From a virus, in IMG/VR virus record IMGVR_UViG_3300031576_000001, positions 1-64,000 of that record: a stretch of DNA of 64,000 nt; one strand, written 5' to 3'. Shown here piece after piece: positions 15,866 to 23,772 of the stretch. The notes beneath the pieces are model-generated. The model was not told the DNA's origin, searched no databases, and saw only the letters and a program-made list of their open reading frames with translations. The position numbers were made by a program, and so were the translations under genes. How positions within the stretch are numbered: the stretch's first letter is position 1; each line of letters starts with the position of its first letter.

Positions 15866-16817
15866 GGTAGCGCTCAACCACGGCTGCTGTCCTGGTCGCT
15901 GGGGTCATTACGTAGCTTTCTCCGTACTCTACATAGAGGGGCAACCCTTTCAGGTTGGGCTCTCGCGAGGTCAGGTTTTTCTGAGCAATGAGGTTAGCAA
16001 GTAGCTTCTTTCCCAGAGCAAGAGCTTCGACCTCATTACGCGCCACGGTGGCTCGGATGGCCCAGGCTTGCTTGCCGCGGTAGTAATTGAACTTCTGGCT
16101 CACCAGAGGGAGTACGGCTGGCTTGAGTACCTTCTCTGAGGCAATAAGCATGGGCGTCTCCCCTAGCTTCGCAGCTAGATTATTACTCTTGCTGACCTCT
16201 GGTGTGGGGGGGGTGACTGGCGTGTCAAAGAGGTCAAAACCGCCAGCTTTGTTCAGAGCTTCCTCGGCTTGGCTCGAAAAGAATAGAACCTCGTCGTAGT
16301 CATGGGTCGCTAGAGCCTCCTTGGCGTCGTCAAGCAAGCCTAGTGCCTTATGGTTGGGCTCTGTGCTCATGCCCTTCACGAAGTCTCTCCTGGCCTCGCC
16401 AGTCATTTCGTCTAGCGCGTACTCCGTGTTTACCATGGGTGCTACCACCATGACCACCTCAGCTTTCACCTCTTCGAGGGTCTTGGTAGCGAGGTTGATG
16501 GTACCTTGCACAACCTTACCTTGGTCAGGTGTAAACTTTGCACCATGCTTGAGGAGTGCCGCTTGAAGTGACCTGATTGCCAGGCTCACCGGGGCAGAGC
16601 CAGAGACGTGCCAGTAGTCGAAAGCCTCAAAACTGAGGGACACCTCACGTAGCGCCCGCCCTACAGGACTCTTGGCTACCGCGGGGTCCGCCTTCAAGCG
16701 GGACGCAATCAGCCTAACCAGGGTGTCTACCTGATTGTCTTTCAAGTCATCCAGCTTGTCTTTGATCCGTGGCAACACTTGCATATTTAGCTTTACAGTC
16801 TGAAATGCTTTGCTCAT
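15819..16817 (-). CDS. Hypothetical protein, 332 aa
   Basis: Helical, fairly basic N-terminus (MSKAFQTVKLNMQVLPRIKD), then a central segment with a Pro/Thr linker (TPVTPPTPE). No motif recognised. Lies 1 nt after the zincin gene, with which it is probably co-transcribed; it converges with the GIY-YIG gene and overlaps it by 47 nt. Confidence 0.6.
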   Translation of the reverse strand: MSKAFQTVKLNMQVLPRIKDKLDDLKDNQVDTLVRLIASRLKADPAVAKSPVGRALREVSLSFEAFDYWHVSGSAPVSLAIRSLQAALLKHGAKFTPDQGKVVQGTINLATKTLEEVKAEVVMVVAPMVNTEYALDEMTGEARRDFVKGMSTEPNHKALGLLDDAKEALATHDYDEVLFFSSQAEEALNKAGGFDLFDTPVTPPTPEVSKSNNLAAKLGETPMLIASEKVLKPAVLPLVSQKFNYYRGKQAWAIRATVARNEVEALALGKKLLANLIAQKNLTSREPNLKGLPLYVEYGESYVMTPATRTAAVVERYLSTHKALASVACESV

Positions 16818-16818
16818 G

Positions 16819-17463
16819 CTATGTTCCGCCTAACCAAGTAAAGTCACCCTCGGCTTTACGCATACGCAAACGAGCCAAGAGCATGGGTCCGTGGACCATC
16901 GTGGCGTACACCCCCCCTGCCCACCGTTTGCGGTCGTAGTCCGACAACCCCTGGTACGCCCTCTCCCTACGTACCGCTATGTTGTACGACGCCTCGCGCA
17001 GCATAGCCTCTTGGTGCTCACCCCAGAACGGAGCGTGACTCATCAACCACACAGAGGTATCAACGACCCCCTCGTCATAAAATGCGTCGCCCTGGGGGAA
17101 CCTGGCTACGGCGCCGTGCGTCATCTCGTGCGTCATTTTCTCCAGCAACCTCCCTGGGTTACCTTCGCACGACCGGCAAATCTCAATTTGCCCGGTGTCG
17201 AGGTCAAAGGAGGCGTTGGCCCCGCTCAGGTGCATAGCGTCCCCCAACGGCAGGATGAGGGGCAACGGCTCCTTCCCATAGGGTCCAAGGCAGGCTTGAA
17301 CGAACCGGTACGCCTTGGGAGCCCACCCCTCGATAAACCGGTCCCACTCAGAGCCACCCCCAAAGACCTTGCTCATGAACGTGGGCGCCAGCGATGCGGT
17401 ACGGCTCGACGCACGCTCACCGGCTTCTTTGAGGTAGCGCTGGGCTCTAAGGGGGAGGGTCAT
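16819..17463 (-). CDS. Putative zinc metallopeptidase, 214 aa
   Basis: KMTHEMTHGAVARF contains HExxH, the zinc and catalytic motif of zincins, near residues 108-112, followed by DEG about 15 residues later as a possible third ligand. No signal peptide. Middle gene of a three-gene minus-strand set of phage accessory proteins. Substrate unknown. Confidence 0.6.
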   Translation of the reverse strand: MTLPLRAQRYLKEAGERASSRTASLAPTFMSKVFGGGSEWDRFIEGWAPKAYRFVQACLGPYGKEPLPLILPLGDAMHLSGANASFDLDTGQIEICRSCEGNPGRLLEKMTHEMTHGAVARFPQGDAFYDEGVVDTSVWLMSHAPFWGEHQEAMLREASYNIAVRRERAYQGLSDYDRKRWAGGVYATMVHGPMLLARLRMRKAEGDFTWLGGT

Positions 17464-17465
17464 GC

Positions 17466-17903
17466 TTACCCCCTAGCTTGAGCACTAAGAGAAATGCGCA
17501 AGGCGTTCAGCCGCTCGTAAGCCTCACGATCAGCTTTCAGGGAGGTCATCCGACACCTACGCACTTCACTCATTCCCTCTTGGTGACGACGGTAGGACAC
17601 GAACCCCCAGAGAAGCCTCTTCGCGTCGTCGCTGGGTTGTAGCCACCCGGTCTCACCCTGTACCCAAGCCCAAGCCTCGCCAGGCTCAACGACCTTGATC
17701 TCCGGGGTTAGCACCCTCCCGTAGCGTGTCCAAAGGTACCACCGGCTGTCCTCCTCGTCCTCGGGTACGCCCCGGCGGTAAACTATCGTGCCGTAGCACC
17801 CCCTCTCGTGGTCACTGCAAGGGATGCCGTACCAACCCTCGCCTAGTTCGGCTATCTTCTGCCCAGCTTCTTCTTCGCTCGCTACCAGGGTCTCTTGGTG
17901 CAT
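17466..17903 (-). CDS. Hypothetical protein, 145 aa
   Basis: Trp- and acid-rich small protein (EDSRWYLWTRYGRVLTPEIK). It is first in the three-gene minus-strand set and diverges from the leader-controlled gene at 17965. No family recognised. Confidence 0.6.
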   Translation of the reverse strand: MHQETLVASEEEAGQKIAELGEGWYGIPCSDHERGCYGTIVYRRGVPEDEEDSRWYLWTRYGRVLTPEIKVVEPGEAWAWVQGETGWLQPSDDAKRLLWGFVSYRRHQEGMSEVRRCRMTSLKADREAYERLNALRISLSAQARG

Positions 17904-17920
17904 GGTGACCTACCCTTACC

Positions 17921-17964
17921 ATGTTTTCCGTGAACACTACAACCCGTCCAGCGTAAGAGGGTTT
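17921..17964 (+). promoter_or_regulatory. Hairpin leader element, copy D
   Basis: TTTTCCGTGAACACT, then CCAGCGTAAGAGGG, then ATG at 17965. The 5' arm is changed (CCGTC), so the stem is weaker than in copies A to C. Confidence 0.55.
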
Positions 17965-18387
17965 ATGACCCCCACCGAAGTCAAGCCTGTTAACGTCATC
18001 CACCTCTACAAGGGTACTTACATCGAGTGCTTCCTCGTCCGCGAGGCTTACGCCCGCAGCGGCAACGCTCACAACCCCACCAAGGTTTACAGCTACGCTG
18101 TAAAGGACTGGGAGGGTGGCACGGTGTACATCACCAGCACGTTGCGTGCCGCTAAGGCTTTCATCGACGACGTTGTTTTACACATGACTCGACCTTACGT
18201 TGTCTTCTACGACCTGTTTTTTTCAGGTCCGTACAGCCTGACCGTCGAGGCTGACTCCAAAGAGCACGCCCTAGAGGTAGCCCGCGCTGAGGTAGCTCGG
18301 TCAGGCGTAGGCTACGGCGGGAACCTCAAAGAGGACTCTTTCAGGGTAGGTAAAAAGCTGCCCCCCAGGAAGCTCAAGAAACCATGA
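17965..18387 (+). CDS. Hypothetical protein, 140 aa
   Basis: Start set by leader copy D. Begins MTPTEVKPVNVIHLYKGTY; the last third is a beta-alpha unit (YSLTVEADSKEHALEVARAE) like a small ferredoxin-like fold, then a basic tail. Overlaps pyrE by 4 nt, so the two are coupled. Confidence 0.6.
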   Translation: MTPTEVKPVNVIHLYKGTYIECFLVREAYARSGNAHNPTKVYSYAVKDWEGGTVYITSTLRAAKAFIDDVVLHMTRPYVVFYDLFFSGPYSLTVEADSKEHALEVARAEVARSGVGYGGNLKEDSFRVGKKLPPRKLKKP

Positions 18388-18992
18388 CGCCCAAGACGAG
18401 AACCCTAGTCAAGCGGGCGCTCATCCGTGACGCCCTTACCCGTGCTCCCCCCGGGGAGCACTTCACCCTAGCCTCTGGGGTACAAACAGACACCTACTGC
18501 GACGTGAAGAAAGCCGCACTTCACAGCGAGACCATGCTGCACCTGGCAGCCCTCCTCGTTAAAGAGTTCCTCCCCGTGGTACCCGACTGTACGGCGCTGG
18601 CGGGCGTATCTCTAGGGGGGTGTCACCTGGCAAGCAGTACGGCAATGTATGCCAAGGTTCACTACGTGGGTGCCTTTGAAGTACTCTACATGCGCAAGGA
18701 AACTAAGGGCTACGGTACCAAGAGCCGGGTCGAGGCGCCGTGCTCCCTTCTTAAAGGAGGGAGGGTGGTTCTCCTAGAGGACGTGGTGACCACGGGGGAC
18801 TCTGTCCTGTCCGCGGCTGACGCCCTTACCCAAGAGGGCTTCAGCGTAAAACTCGTTCTCTCCGTGGTGGACCGGCGCCCCTGGTTTGAGCACTACCTCG
18901 GGGGTGGAAAGTACCCCTACCGGGCTCTTTTCGCGCTGGACGAGCTACTTGCGGACGATTTGTCAGGCAACGCCCCTCAAGAGGGTGTATAG
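18384..18992 (+). CDS. pyrE: Orotate phosphoribosyltransferase
   Basis: Makes OMP from orotate and PRPP in pyrimidine synthesis. FTLASGVQTDTYCDVKK is the family's N-terminal signature. VVLLEDVVTTGDSVLSA is the PRPP-binding loop with the usual two acidic residues. Length (202 aa) fits. It would support pyrimidine supply during infection. Confidence 0.85.
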   Translation: MTPKTRTLVKRALIRDALTRAPPGEHFTLASGVQTDTYCDVKKAALHSETMLHLAALLVKEFLPVVPDCTALAGVSLGGCHLASSTAMYAKVHYVGAFEVLYMRKETKGYGTKSRVEAPCSLLKGGRVVLLEDVVTTGDSVLSAADALTQEGFSVKLVLSVVDRRPWFEHYLGGGKYPYRALFALDELLADDLSGNAPQEGV

Positions 18993-19037
18993 GTCCGCAG
19001 TCGCCTTGGTGTTGCGGTCAGCGCCAGTGTGACCCAT

Positions 19038-19177
19038 GGGAAGGTAGCTCAGGTCAGAAGAGCACCGGAACGAAAGCACTCTCAAAAAAACATCCTCCCG
19101 GCTCGCGCTGGGACGGTCAAACTGAGGGTTACTTCACCATAAACCGTTGGTCGGTGGTGCAAATCCACCCCTTCCCA
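19038..19177 (+). tRNA. tRNA-like gene with large insertion, anticodon unclear
   Basis: Acceptor GGGAAGG/CCTTCCC, D-arm GCTC/GAGC and T-arm GGTGG/CCACC are intact, but the molecule is 140 nt. The T-loop is TGCAAAT. The anticodon stem is not where expected: ACGGT/ACCGT (19113-19147) pairs around repeat-element copy 1, after a 48-nt insertion. Maybe an intron-bearing or decayed tRNA. Confidence 0.4.
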
Positions 19178-19207
19178 CCCAACTTGACTTTCTCATCAGT
19201 ACACACG

Positions 19208-19282
19208 GGTTCCTTCATCTAAACGGACTAGGAGACCCTTGCTAACGCGAGGAGGATGTACGTTCAAATCGTACAGGAACCA
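19208..19282 (+). tRNA. tRNA, anticodon not assignable
   Basis: Acceptor GGTTCCT/AGGAACC, T-arm GTACG-TTCAAAT-CGTAC. The anticodon stem CCTTG/CGAGG leaves a 6-nt loop (CTAACG), so the register cannot be fixed. Confidence 0.5.
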
Positions 19283-19285
19283 CTA

Positions 19286-19357
19286 AGGCGGGCAGTCAAC
19301 CGGCAAGGGTTACTTCACCACTAACGAAAAACACCTTTGCCACCACACCTCCCGCCT
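19286..19357 (+). ncRNA. AGTCA/GGTTACTTC structured element, copy 2
   Basis: Outer stem AGGCGGG/CCCGCCT, then AGTCA, then an inner stem GGCAAGG/CCTTTGCC whose 5' arm runs into GGTTACTTC. Confidence 0.5.
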
Positions 19358-19363
19358 ACTTAT

Positions 19364-19493
19364 TGCAGTGTAGCTCGACGGTAGAGCACGCATGACGCCC
19401 TGAGCGTCAACCTCCCCAGCTAACGCCGGGGCAGTCATTGCATAGGGTTACTCCCATAAGCAGGACGAGGCGGGGCGTAGTCCCTCCACTGCA
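19364..19493 (+). tRNA. tRNA-like gene with insertion containing element copy 3
   Basis: Acceptor TGCAGTG/CACTGCA and D-arm GCTC/GAGC are tRNA-like. The interior (130 nt overall) carries AGTCA (19433) and GGTTACT (19446) and no canonical T-loop. Confidence 0.35.
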
Positions 19494-19541
19494 ACTTCTA
19501 CGACTTTCAGCCGCGAACCTCTCTCAACCAGGAGCAGTCAC

Positions 19542-21101
19542 ATGGGCCAATCCAAGTCGCACAAGAACTTCATGGCGGGCACGAGCTACACAGTCTCGCC
19601 CCTACTCACCCTTCGTATCGCAGCGGCGTCGTGCTTCTTCGGGGAGCCCACGTTCTACGGAGCCAAGGACAGCAAGCCGGTCGCGCCCTCCCAGCAACCC
19701 CAAGCGGTACAGAAGCACCTGAGTGTAACCCTCGGGGGTCTGGGGCAACCTGACTTCTCGGGGCTCACGCCCTCTCAGCGCATGGAGAAGGTCATTGACA
19801 ACGCGCTCGACGCGGACCCCGAGGCTACCCTCCAAGAGGCGGTTCTGCTCCGTAAGCAGGGTCACATTCGTACCACGCCCCAGGTCATCATGGTCCGGGC
19901 GGCGCGTCACCCCAAGGTGAGGGGCACGGGGCTCATCCGGCAGTACGCACCCAACATCCTGTCCAGGGGGGATGAGTCAGCGGTACAACTCAAGTACCTC
20001 AGCAACCTAACGGGCAAGGGGCCCATCCCCAACGCCCTCAAGAAGGCGTGGGCTGCTCACCTCTCGGGCATGAATGAGTACACGCTGGCCAAATACGCCA
20101 AGGACGGGCTGACCGACGTGGCGAACGTGTGTCACCCCGCAGGCAACCCTCTCTTGGAGAAGCTGGTCAAGGGCAAGCTCTCTCAGGGGGGCTCGACTTG
20201 GGAAGCCATCGTGAGCAAGGATGGCTCGACCAAGGAGGCATGGTCCAAGGCGGTCTCCGTCATGGGGCACATGGCGCTCCTACGCAACCTGCGCAACTTC
20301 CACGAGAAGGGCGTAGACCCCGCCGTCTACCTGGACAAGCTGGTGAACACCGCCAAGGACGGCAAGCAATTGCCGTTCCGCTACTGGTCCGCTTACAACG
20401 CCCTATCCGAGGGGAGCGCTACCACGCGGCAAGCCATCGAGGAGTGCTTGAAGAACTCGCTGGGTTTCCTGCCCTTCTTCAAGGGTAAGGTCGCGTCCCT
20501 CTGCGACAACTCAGGTTCCGCGGTGTCTGCCCGGGTGTCGTGCATGAGCGACGTGAACGTGGCGACCATTGCCAACCTCTCGGCGCTTCTCACGGGCTAC
20601 CAGTCGGACGAGGGCTGGGTCGGGCTCTTTGGGGACCGGCTTACGATGCGCCAGGTGGACCGCAGCAAGGCGCCCCTGGCTCAGCTTGCCGCTCTGAACG
20701 TGCTGGGTAAGCAGGTAGGCGGCTACACGGAGAACGGGATTTGGCTCTTCTGGGACGAGGCGATCCGCACCAAGAAGCACTGGGATCACGTTTTTGTCTA
20801 CAGCGACATGCAAGCCGGTCACGGTGACTTGTACGGCTCAGACCCGAGCCAATACAAGGCTTTCCAGTGGGTTCAGAACCCCAGCCACATTGACGTGGCT
20901 CGTCTCATCGGAGCCTACCGCGCCAGCGTGAACCCGAAGGTCAACGTGTTCCTGGTTCAGTGCGCGGGCTACGCAGACGCGATCCTGCCCGAGGAGTACT
21001 ACCGCACCAGCATCCTCGGCGGCTGGGGTGACGGTATCTTCCACTACGCGGACCAGATGACCCGTCTCTTTGACGGTCTGGACGCTTCGCAAGCAACTTG
21101 A
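19542..21101 (+). CDS. Ro60-like TROVE-vWA protein, 519 aa
   Basis: Ro60 (Rsr in bacteria) is an RNA-binding ring that holds Y RNAs and misfolded RNAs for quality control. The HEAT-like TROVE domain fills residues about 30-310 (TPQVIMVRAARHPKVRGTG, NALKKAWAAHLSGM). A von Willebrand A domain follows with the MIDAS motif DNSGS near residue 321 and SDMQAGHGD later. Length fits the family. A Shine-Dalgarno (CAGGAGCAG) precedes the ATG. It sits between RNA elements and tRNA genes, as bacterial rsr often sits beside Y-RNA genes. Ro homologues are known in some tRNA-rich phages. Confidence 0.85.
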   Translation: MGQSKSHKNFMAGTSYTVSPLLTLRIAAASCFFGEPTFYGAKDSKPVAPSQQPQAVQKHLSVTLGGLGQPDFSGLTPSQRMEKVIDNALDADPEATLQEAVLLRKQGHIRTTPQVIMVRAARHPKVRGTGLIRQYAPNILSRGDESAVQLKYLSNLTGKGPIPNALKKAWAAHLSGMNEYTLAKYAKDGLTDVANVCHPAGNPLLEKLVKGKLSQGGSTWEAIVSKDGSTKEAWSKAVSVMGHMALLRNLRNFHEKGVDPAVYLDKLVNTAKDGKQLPFRYWSAYNALSEGSATTRQAIEECLKNSLGFLPFFKGKVASLCDNSGSAVSARVSCMSDVNVATIANLSALLTGYQSDEGWVGLFGDRLTMRQVDRSKAPLAQLAALNVLGKQVGGYTENGIWLFWDEAIRTKKHWDHVFVYSDMQAGHGDLYGSDPSQYKAFQWVQNPSHIDVARLIGAYRASVNPKVNVFLVQCAGYADAILPEEYYRTSILGGWGDGIFHYADQMTRLFDGLDASQAT

Positions 21102-21163
21102 CGCTTGCGTGTAGCTGCAACGACGGTCTGGACGCCCAGACCCCGTTACAAGATATCCCTCCC

Positions 21164-21206
21164 GTGCTACGTGTACCTCGCAGTCAGTTCAGGGTACACG
21201 TAGCAC
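21164..21206 (+). terminator. Terminator after the Ro60 gene
   Basis: GTGCTACGTGTACC/GGTACACGTAGCAC, 14-bp perfect stem, then TTT. Ends the Ro60 transcript just before tRNA-Gln. Confidence 0.65.
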
Positions 21207-21208
21207 TT

Positions 21209-21279
21209 TCCCGGTTCGTTCAGTGGTAGGACAGGATGTTTTGGTTATCCTTACCGTGGTTCGATTCCACGACCGGGGG
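21209..21279 (+). tRNA. tRNA-Gln(TTG)
   Basis: Acceptor TCCCGGT/ACCGGGG, anticodon stem GGATG/TATCC with loop TTTTGGT, T-arm CGTGG-TTCGATT-CCACG. No encoded CCA. Confidence 0.85.
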
Positions 21280-21280
21280 C

Positions 21281-22030
21281 TCATACAAACTGAGGCGTAG
21301 CAGACAGGGCTGAGGCTAACTTGCTCAGCCGCTTGTCGATGGCCTCGTATTCGCGCACCACGTTGCGTTCTGCGTAGGAGAGGTCAGACGAGGGGATCTG
21401 TTTCAGAACCTCCATGATGCCGGCCCTGTTACGCATAACGTCCCGGTTGGCGAAGAACTCTAGCTCGTCCGCCAGACCCTCAAACTTGCGTAGCGTGACC
21501 GCCAGACCGAGAAGGGTAGCCTTGACCGCTGCGATCTCCTTCTCAGCCGATCCGCCCAGCTTGTAGGTTATGTCGTCGAAAGCCTTCTGGGGAAAGTAGT
21601 TCCGAGGGTCTCTCAGTTGATCCAGGGTTTGGTTCTGAAAAGTTCCCCAGTAGACGCCTCCCGTGCCCTGCTCGACCTTGGCTGTGCCTCCAAAGGTACC
21701 AGGGACCGTCTGACCGCGAGACTGCACGTCCAACGCAAAGAAAAAGTTGGGTGTGTACTCACCCGGGGTGTCTAGCCACCAAGAGAAGTTAACCCCCATG
21801 ACGGTTTTGTGTCCACCTCGATACTCGCAGGCTAGCCCGCTCTTTTGCGTGAAGTAGGCAGCGTAAGCCTTACCAGCCCGCCCCATCAGGCGCCCCACGT
21901 CAGCGAGAGGGTTGGCGCCAGCCGCGCCACGGTCGTAATTGTAGGTCATGGTTTCCAAGAGCGACGGGGACAAGACCCTTACAGGGGCACGCGACACCCT
22001 CTCAGAGGTTTGCGAAGCATTGTGCGTCAT
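21281..22030 (-). CDS. Hypothetical protein, 249 aa
   Basis: Only sizeable minus-strand protein inside the tRNA array. N-terminal 30 residues are Ser/Arg-rich; an internal ATG (MTYNYDRGAAG, about 25 residues in) is a possible alternative start. The middle is aromatic and beta-rich (MGVNFSWWLDTPGEYTPNF), the end helical. No motif recognised. Confidence 0.55.
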   Translation of the reverse strand: MTHNASQTSERVSRAPVRVLSPSLLETMTYNYDRGAAGANPLADVGRLMGRAGKAYAAYFTQKSGLACEYRGGHKTVMGVNFSWWLDTPGEYTPNFFFALDVQSRGQTVPGTFGGTAKVEQGTGGVYWGTFQNQTLDQLRDPRNYFPQKAFDDITYKLGGSAEKEIAAVKATLLGLAVTLRKFEGLADELEFFANRDVMRNRAGIMEVLKQIPSSDLSYAERNVVREYEAIDKRLSKLASALSATPQFV

Positions 22031-22181
22031 CCATGGTGACGCGATGCGTCAAAGACCCGAAGGTGGGTGGGTGTGCTACCCATGTGAGGCAGAAGAAAAA
22101 CAAACCCGTCAGGAAGCCTGTACAAAACTTGTCTATCCCGGTGTAGCAAGATACAGTAGCCGAGAACCCGCCGGCAGTTGA
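22020..22181 (+). CDS. Small zinc-ribbon-like protein, 53 aa
   Basis: Pattern CVIHGD...WVCYPC resembles the Cys-His/Cys-Cys half of recombination endonuclease VII or related zinc ribbons. TTG at 22020 is needed to include the first Cys; ATG at 22050 would give 43 aa. It starts inside the first codons of the divergent 21281-22030 gene. Confidence 0.4.
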   Translation: MCVIHGDAMRQRPEGGWVCYPCEAEEKQTRQEACTKLVYPGVARYSSREPAGS

Positions 22182-22255
22182 GGTAGGGTCGGAGCTACAG
22201 ACCGAGCGAGGTTCCCTTAGATGGGAGCGTGGTTCCTTGACAACTGAAACCTTTT

Positions 22256-22335
22256 CTAGCTCACGTAGCTGGTGCTACAGGCGGTCTGTAAAACCGCTGT
22301 CCATGACATGCGGGGTTCGATTCCCCGGGGCTAGG
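22256..22335 (+). tRNA. tRNA-Tyr(GTA)
   Basis: Acceptor CTAGCTC/GGGCTAG, anticodon stem GCGGT/ACCGC with loop CTGTAAA, long variable arm TGTC/GACA, T-arm CGGGG-TTCGATT-CCCCG. Confidence 0.85.
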
Positions 22336-22336
22336 C

Positions 22337-22414
22337 TGACAAGCTGTAGGCGCAAGGAGTGCTACCAGCATGGAATGCTGGGGGTGTGTAGGTCATATCT
22401 ACACCGGCTTGTCA
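22337..22414 (+). tRNA. tRNA-Ser(GGA), atypical
   Basis: Acceptor GACAAGC/GCTTGTC and anticodon stem CCAGC/GCTGG with loop ATGGAAT are clear. There is no long variable arm and the T-arm lacks the TTC loop (TGTAG-GTCATAT-CTACA). It may be decayed. Confidence 0.45.
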
Positions 22415-22415
22415 A

Positions 22416-22515
22416 TCGAGGAAGCCACAGGCGTGGCCTTTGGGGGTGATACCCTGAAGCGGGGTGTGCAGTGTGCATAACTGGGCACCAGCGGGTCCGA
22501 TTCCCACTCCTCGGG
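22416..22515 (+). tRNA. tRNA-Cys(GCA)-like, 100 nt with extra hairpin
   Basis: Acceptor TCGAGGA/TCCTCGG and T-arm with loop TCCGATT. Loop GTGCATA on an extended stem gives GCA. An extra hairpin (GGGTGATACCC) sits between D-arm and anticodon arm. Confidence 0.4.
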
Positions 22516-22525
22516 CTTGTACCGT

Positions 22526-22554
22526 GCTCACCGGGGCTATACGGTGAGGTTTTA
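22526..22554 (+). terminator. Hairpin with T run between tRNA genes
   Basis: CTCACCG/CGGTGAG, 7-bp stem with an 8-nt loop, followed by GTTTTAT. Confidence 0.5.
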
Positions 22555-22555
22555 T

Positions 22556-22628
22556 CCGCGCAAATCCTTGGTGGTCTAGGTACCTGTCTGATATACAGGC
22601 GATGGGAGTTCGACTCTTCCTGCGCGGA
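22556..22628 (+). tRNA. tRNA-Ile(GAT)
   Basis: Acceptor CCGCGCA/TGCGCGG, anticodon stem CCTGT/ACAGG with loop CTGATAT, T-arm GGGAG-TTCGACT-CTTCC, discriminator A. Confidence 0.85.
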
Positions 22629-22630
22629 CT

Positions 22631-22704
22631 GTGGCCGGTGGTTGCATGGTGCGACCGTCTAACTGTGAATTAGACTTCAGAGGGTTCGATTCCCTTCGGT
22701 CACT
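22631..22704 (+). tRNA. tRNA-His(GTG)
   Basis: Acceptor GTGGCCG/CGGTCAC, anticodon stem TCTAA/TTAGA with loop CTGTGAA, T-arm GAGGG-TTCGATT-CCCTT. Confidence 0.85.
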
Positions 22705-22728
22705 CTGGCGTGCCTAGGGCACGTCTTA

Positions 22729-22869
22729 CGCTTTCCGTTCCGGCTTGAAAGTCTTGGGCTGCGCGCGTACACCCAAGAGGAGTAGAGAGAGGGAGACTCT
22801 AACCAGATTGATCCTCTGGTGTACATCTGAAAAGAGGGGAGACCTGTGTGCGAGTCACAGGGAGGGCAC
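22729..22869 (+). other. tRNA-like region, not resolved
   Basis: GCTTTCC can pair with GGAGGGC across 140 nt. A T-arm CTGTG-TGCGAGT-CACAG (G at position 55) and a hairpin CTTGGG/CCCAAG are present. D and anticodon arms cannot be placed. Confidence 0.3.
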
Positions 22870-22929
22870 TAGTCGAGAGCAGTGTTGAATGGTTCAGCGA
22901 GGGAGAGGATGCCCGACTGCCCGACGAAT

Positions 22930-23001
22930 TCCGAGGTTGTCAACGGTAGGGCGACCACACTGTTACTGTGGTGTTTGCAGGTCCGACTCCTGCCCTCGGA
23001 G
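22930..23001 (+). tRNA. tRNA-Asn(GTT)
   Basis: Acceptor TCCGAGG/CCTCGGA, anticodon stem CCACA/TGTGG with loop CTGTTAC, T-arm GCAGG-TCCGACT-CCTGC (C at position 55). Confidence 0.8.
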
Positions 23002-23303
23002 CCCGGTACGCGGAAGGGGTAAGCGATGCCTCTTCGTGCGTGCCTGAGATTACGTGCTCTAGTTCAACGCTAGAACAACGTCACTGGCTCGTCGTGGGCC
23101 GGCGTGTAGATGCAACGCACGGTGTGCTCCGCGCTAGCCTTTGGTTAGTTGCACAGACTACCCTTTGGTTTGACACCCAAAGGTGGCCCGTCTTGGACAA
23201 GACAGGGGTATCTCACCCCTCGGAGTCCCATGAGGATGACGAAATCAGAACCGGCGGAGGCTGTGTTTACACGGTCGAAGAAACCGGGGACGGAGAGAAC
23301 TAT
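23002..23303 (+). other. Array spacer with hairpins, no clear gene
   Basis: About 300 nt between tRNA-Asn and tRNA-Phe. It holds CCTTTGG/CCAAAGG (near 23160-23182) and GGGGT/ACCCC hairpins that look like tRNA arms, but no complete cloverleaf and no credible protein frame. Confidence 0.4.
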
Positions 23304-23376
23304 GCCACCCAAGCACATCTGGTGATTGCAGTCCCCTGAAGAGGGAAACGGCCCGGTTCGATCCCGGGGGGTGGCA
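23304..23376 (+). tRNA. tRNA-Phe(GAA)
   Basis: Acceptor GCCACCC/GGGTGGC, loop CTGAAGA on GTCCC/GGGAA, T-arm CCCGG-TTCGATC-CCGGG, discriminator A. Confidence 0.8.
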
Positions 23377-23382
23377 CTACGG

Positions 23383-23420
23383 GCGACAAGACTTGTGGTT
23401 CGAGTCCACACTGATTCTTC
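23383..23420 (+). pseudogene. Orphan tRNA 3' half
   Basis: A perfect T-arm TGTGG-TTCGAGT-CCACA with no 5' half: the preceding tRNA ends only a few bases upstream. Confidence 0.4.
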
Positions 23421-23449
23421 TGAGAGACGAAGGGTCGGGTAACGGATAA

Positions 23450-23521
23450 CAGCGTGAAGTCTTATGGCGAGACGCCAGTTCGGGGAACTGGAGATCGGAG
23501 GTTCAATTCCTCTCACGCTGA
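23450..23521 (+). tRNA. tRNA-Pro(GGG)
   Basis: Acceptor CAGCGTG/CACGCTG, anticodon stem CCAGT/ACTGG with loop TCGGGGA (C at position 33), T-arm GGAGG-TTCAATT-CCTCT. Confidence 0.75.
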
Positions 23522-23522
23522 C

Positions 23523-23594
23523 CGCGGAAGAGTGGCACGGTTCCATAGCTGGCTCATACCCAGAATACATTCAGTTCAACTCTGATTTCCGCCA
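23523..23594 (+). tRNA. tRNA-Met(CAT), possibly initiator
   Basis: Acceptor CGCGGAA/TTCCGCC with a C1-C72 mismatch, which recalls initiator tRNA. Anticodon loop CTCATAC on CTGG/CCAG, T-loop TTCAACT. Confidence 0.65.
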
Positions 23595-23608
23595 CCAGTG
23601 AAGACATT

Positions 23609-23681
23609 GCGGCGTGGAGCAGCCTGGAAGCTCGCAAGGCTCATAACCTTGAGGTCGTCGGTTCAAATCCGACCGCTCGCG
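23609..23681 (+). tRNA. tRNA-Met(CAT), initiator-like body
   Basis: D-arm and body read like initiator tRNA (TGGAGCAGCCTGG). Anticodon stem CAAGG/CCTTG with loop CTCATAA, T-arm GTCGG-TTCAAAT-CCGAC. The 5' acceptor strand is one base short (GCGGCG against CGCTCGC). Confidence 0.7.
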
Positions 23682-23685
23682 ACAA

Positions 23686-23772
23686 AGAGTGTAGTCAAAG
23701 AAGAGGGTTACTTCCTCTAGTAAGAGAAACCTGACGGTTCGATTCCGTCCCGGCGTGGTCGCCATACACTCT
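23686..23772 (+). ncRNA. AGTCA/GGTTACTTC structured element, copy 4
   Basis: Outer stem AGAGTGT/ACACTCT, AGTCA, inner hairpin AGAGG-GTTACTT-CCTCT, then a canonical T-arm GACGG-TTCGATT-CCGTC and a GGCG/CGCC hairpin. This is the most tRNA-like of the copies. Confidence 0.5.
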
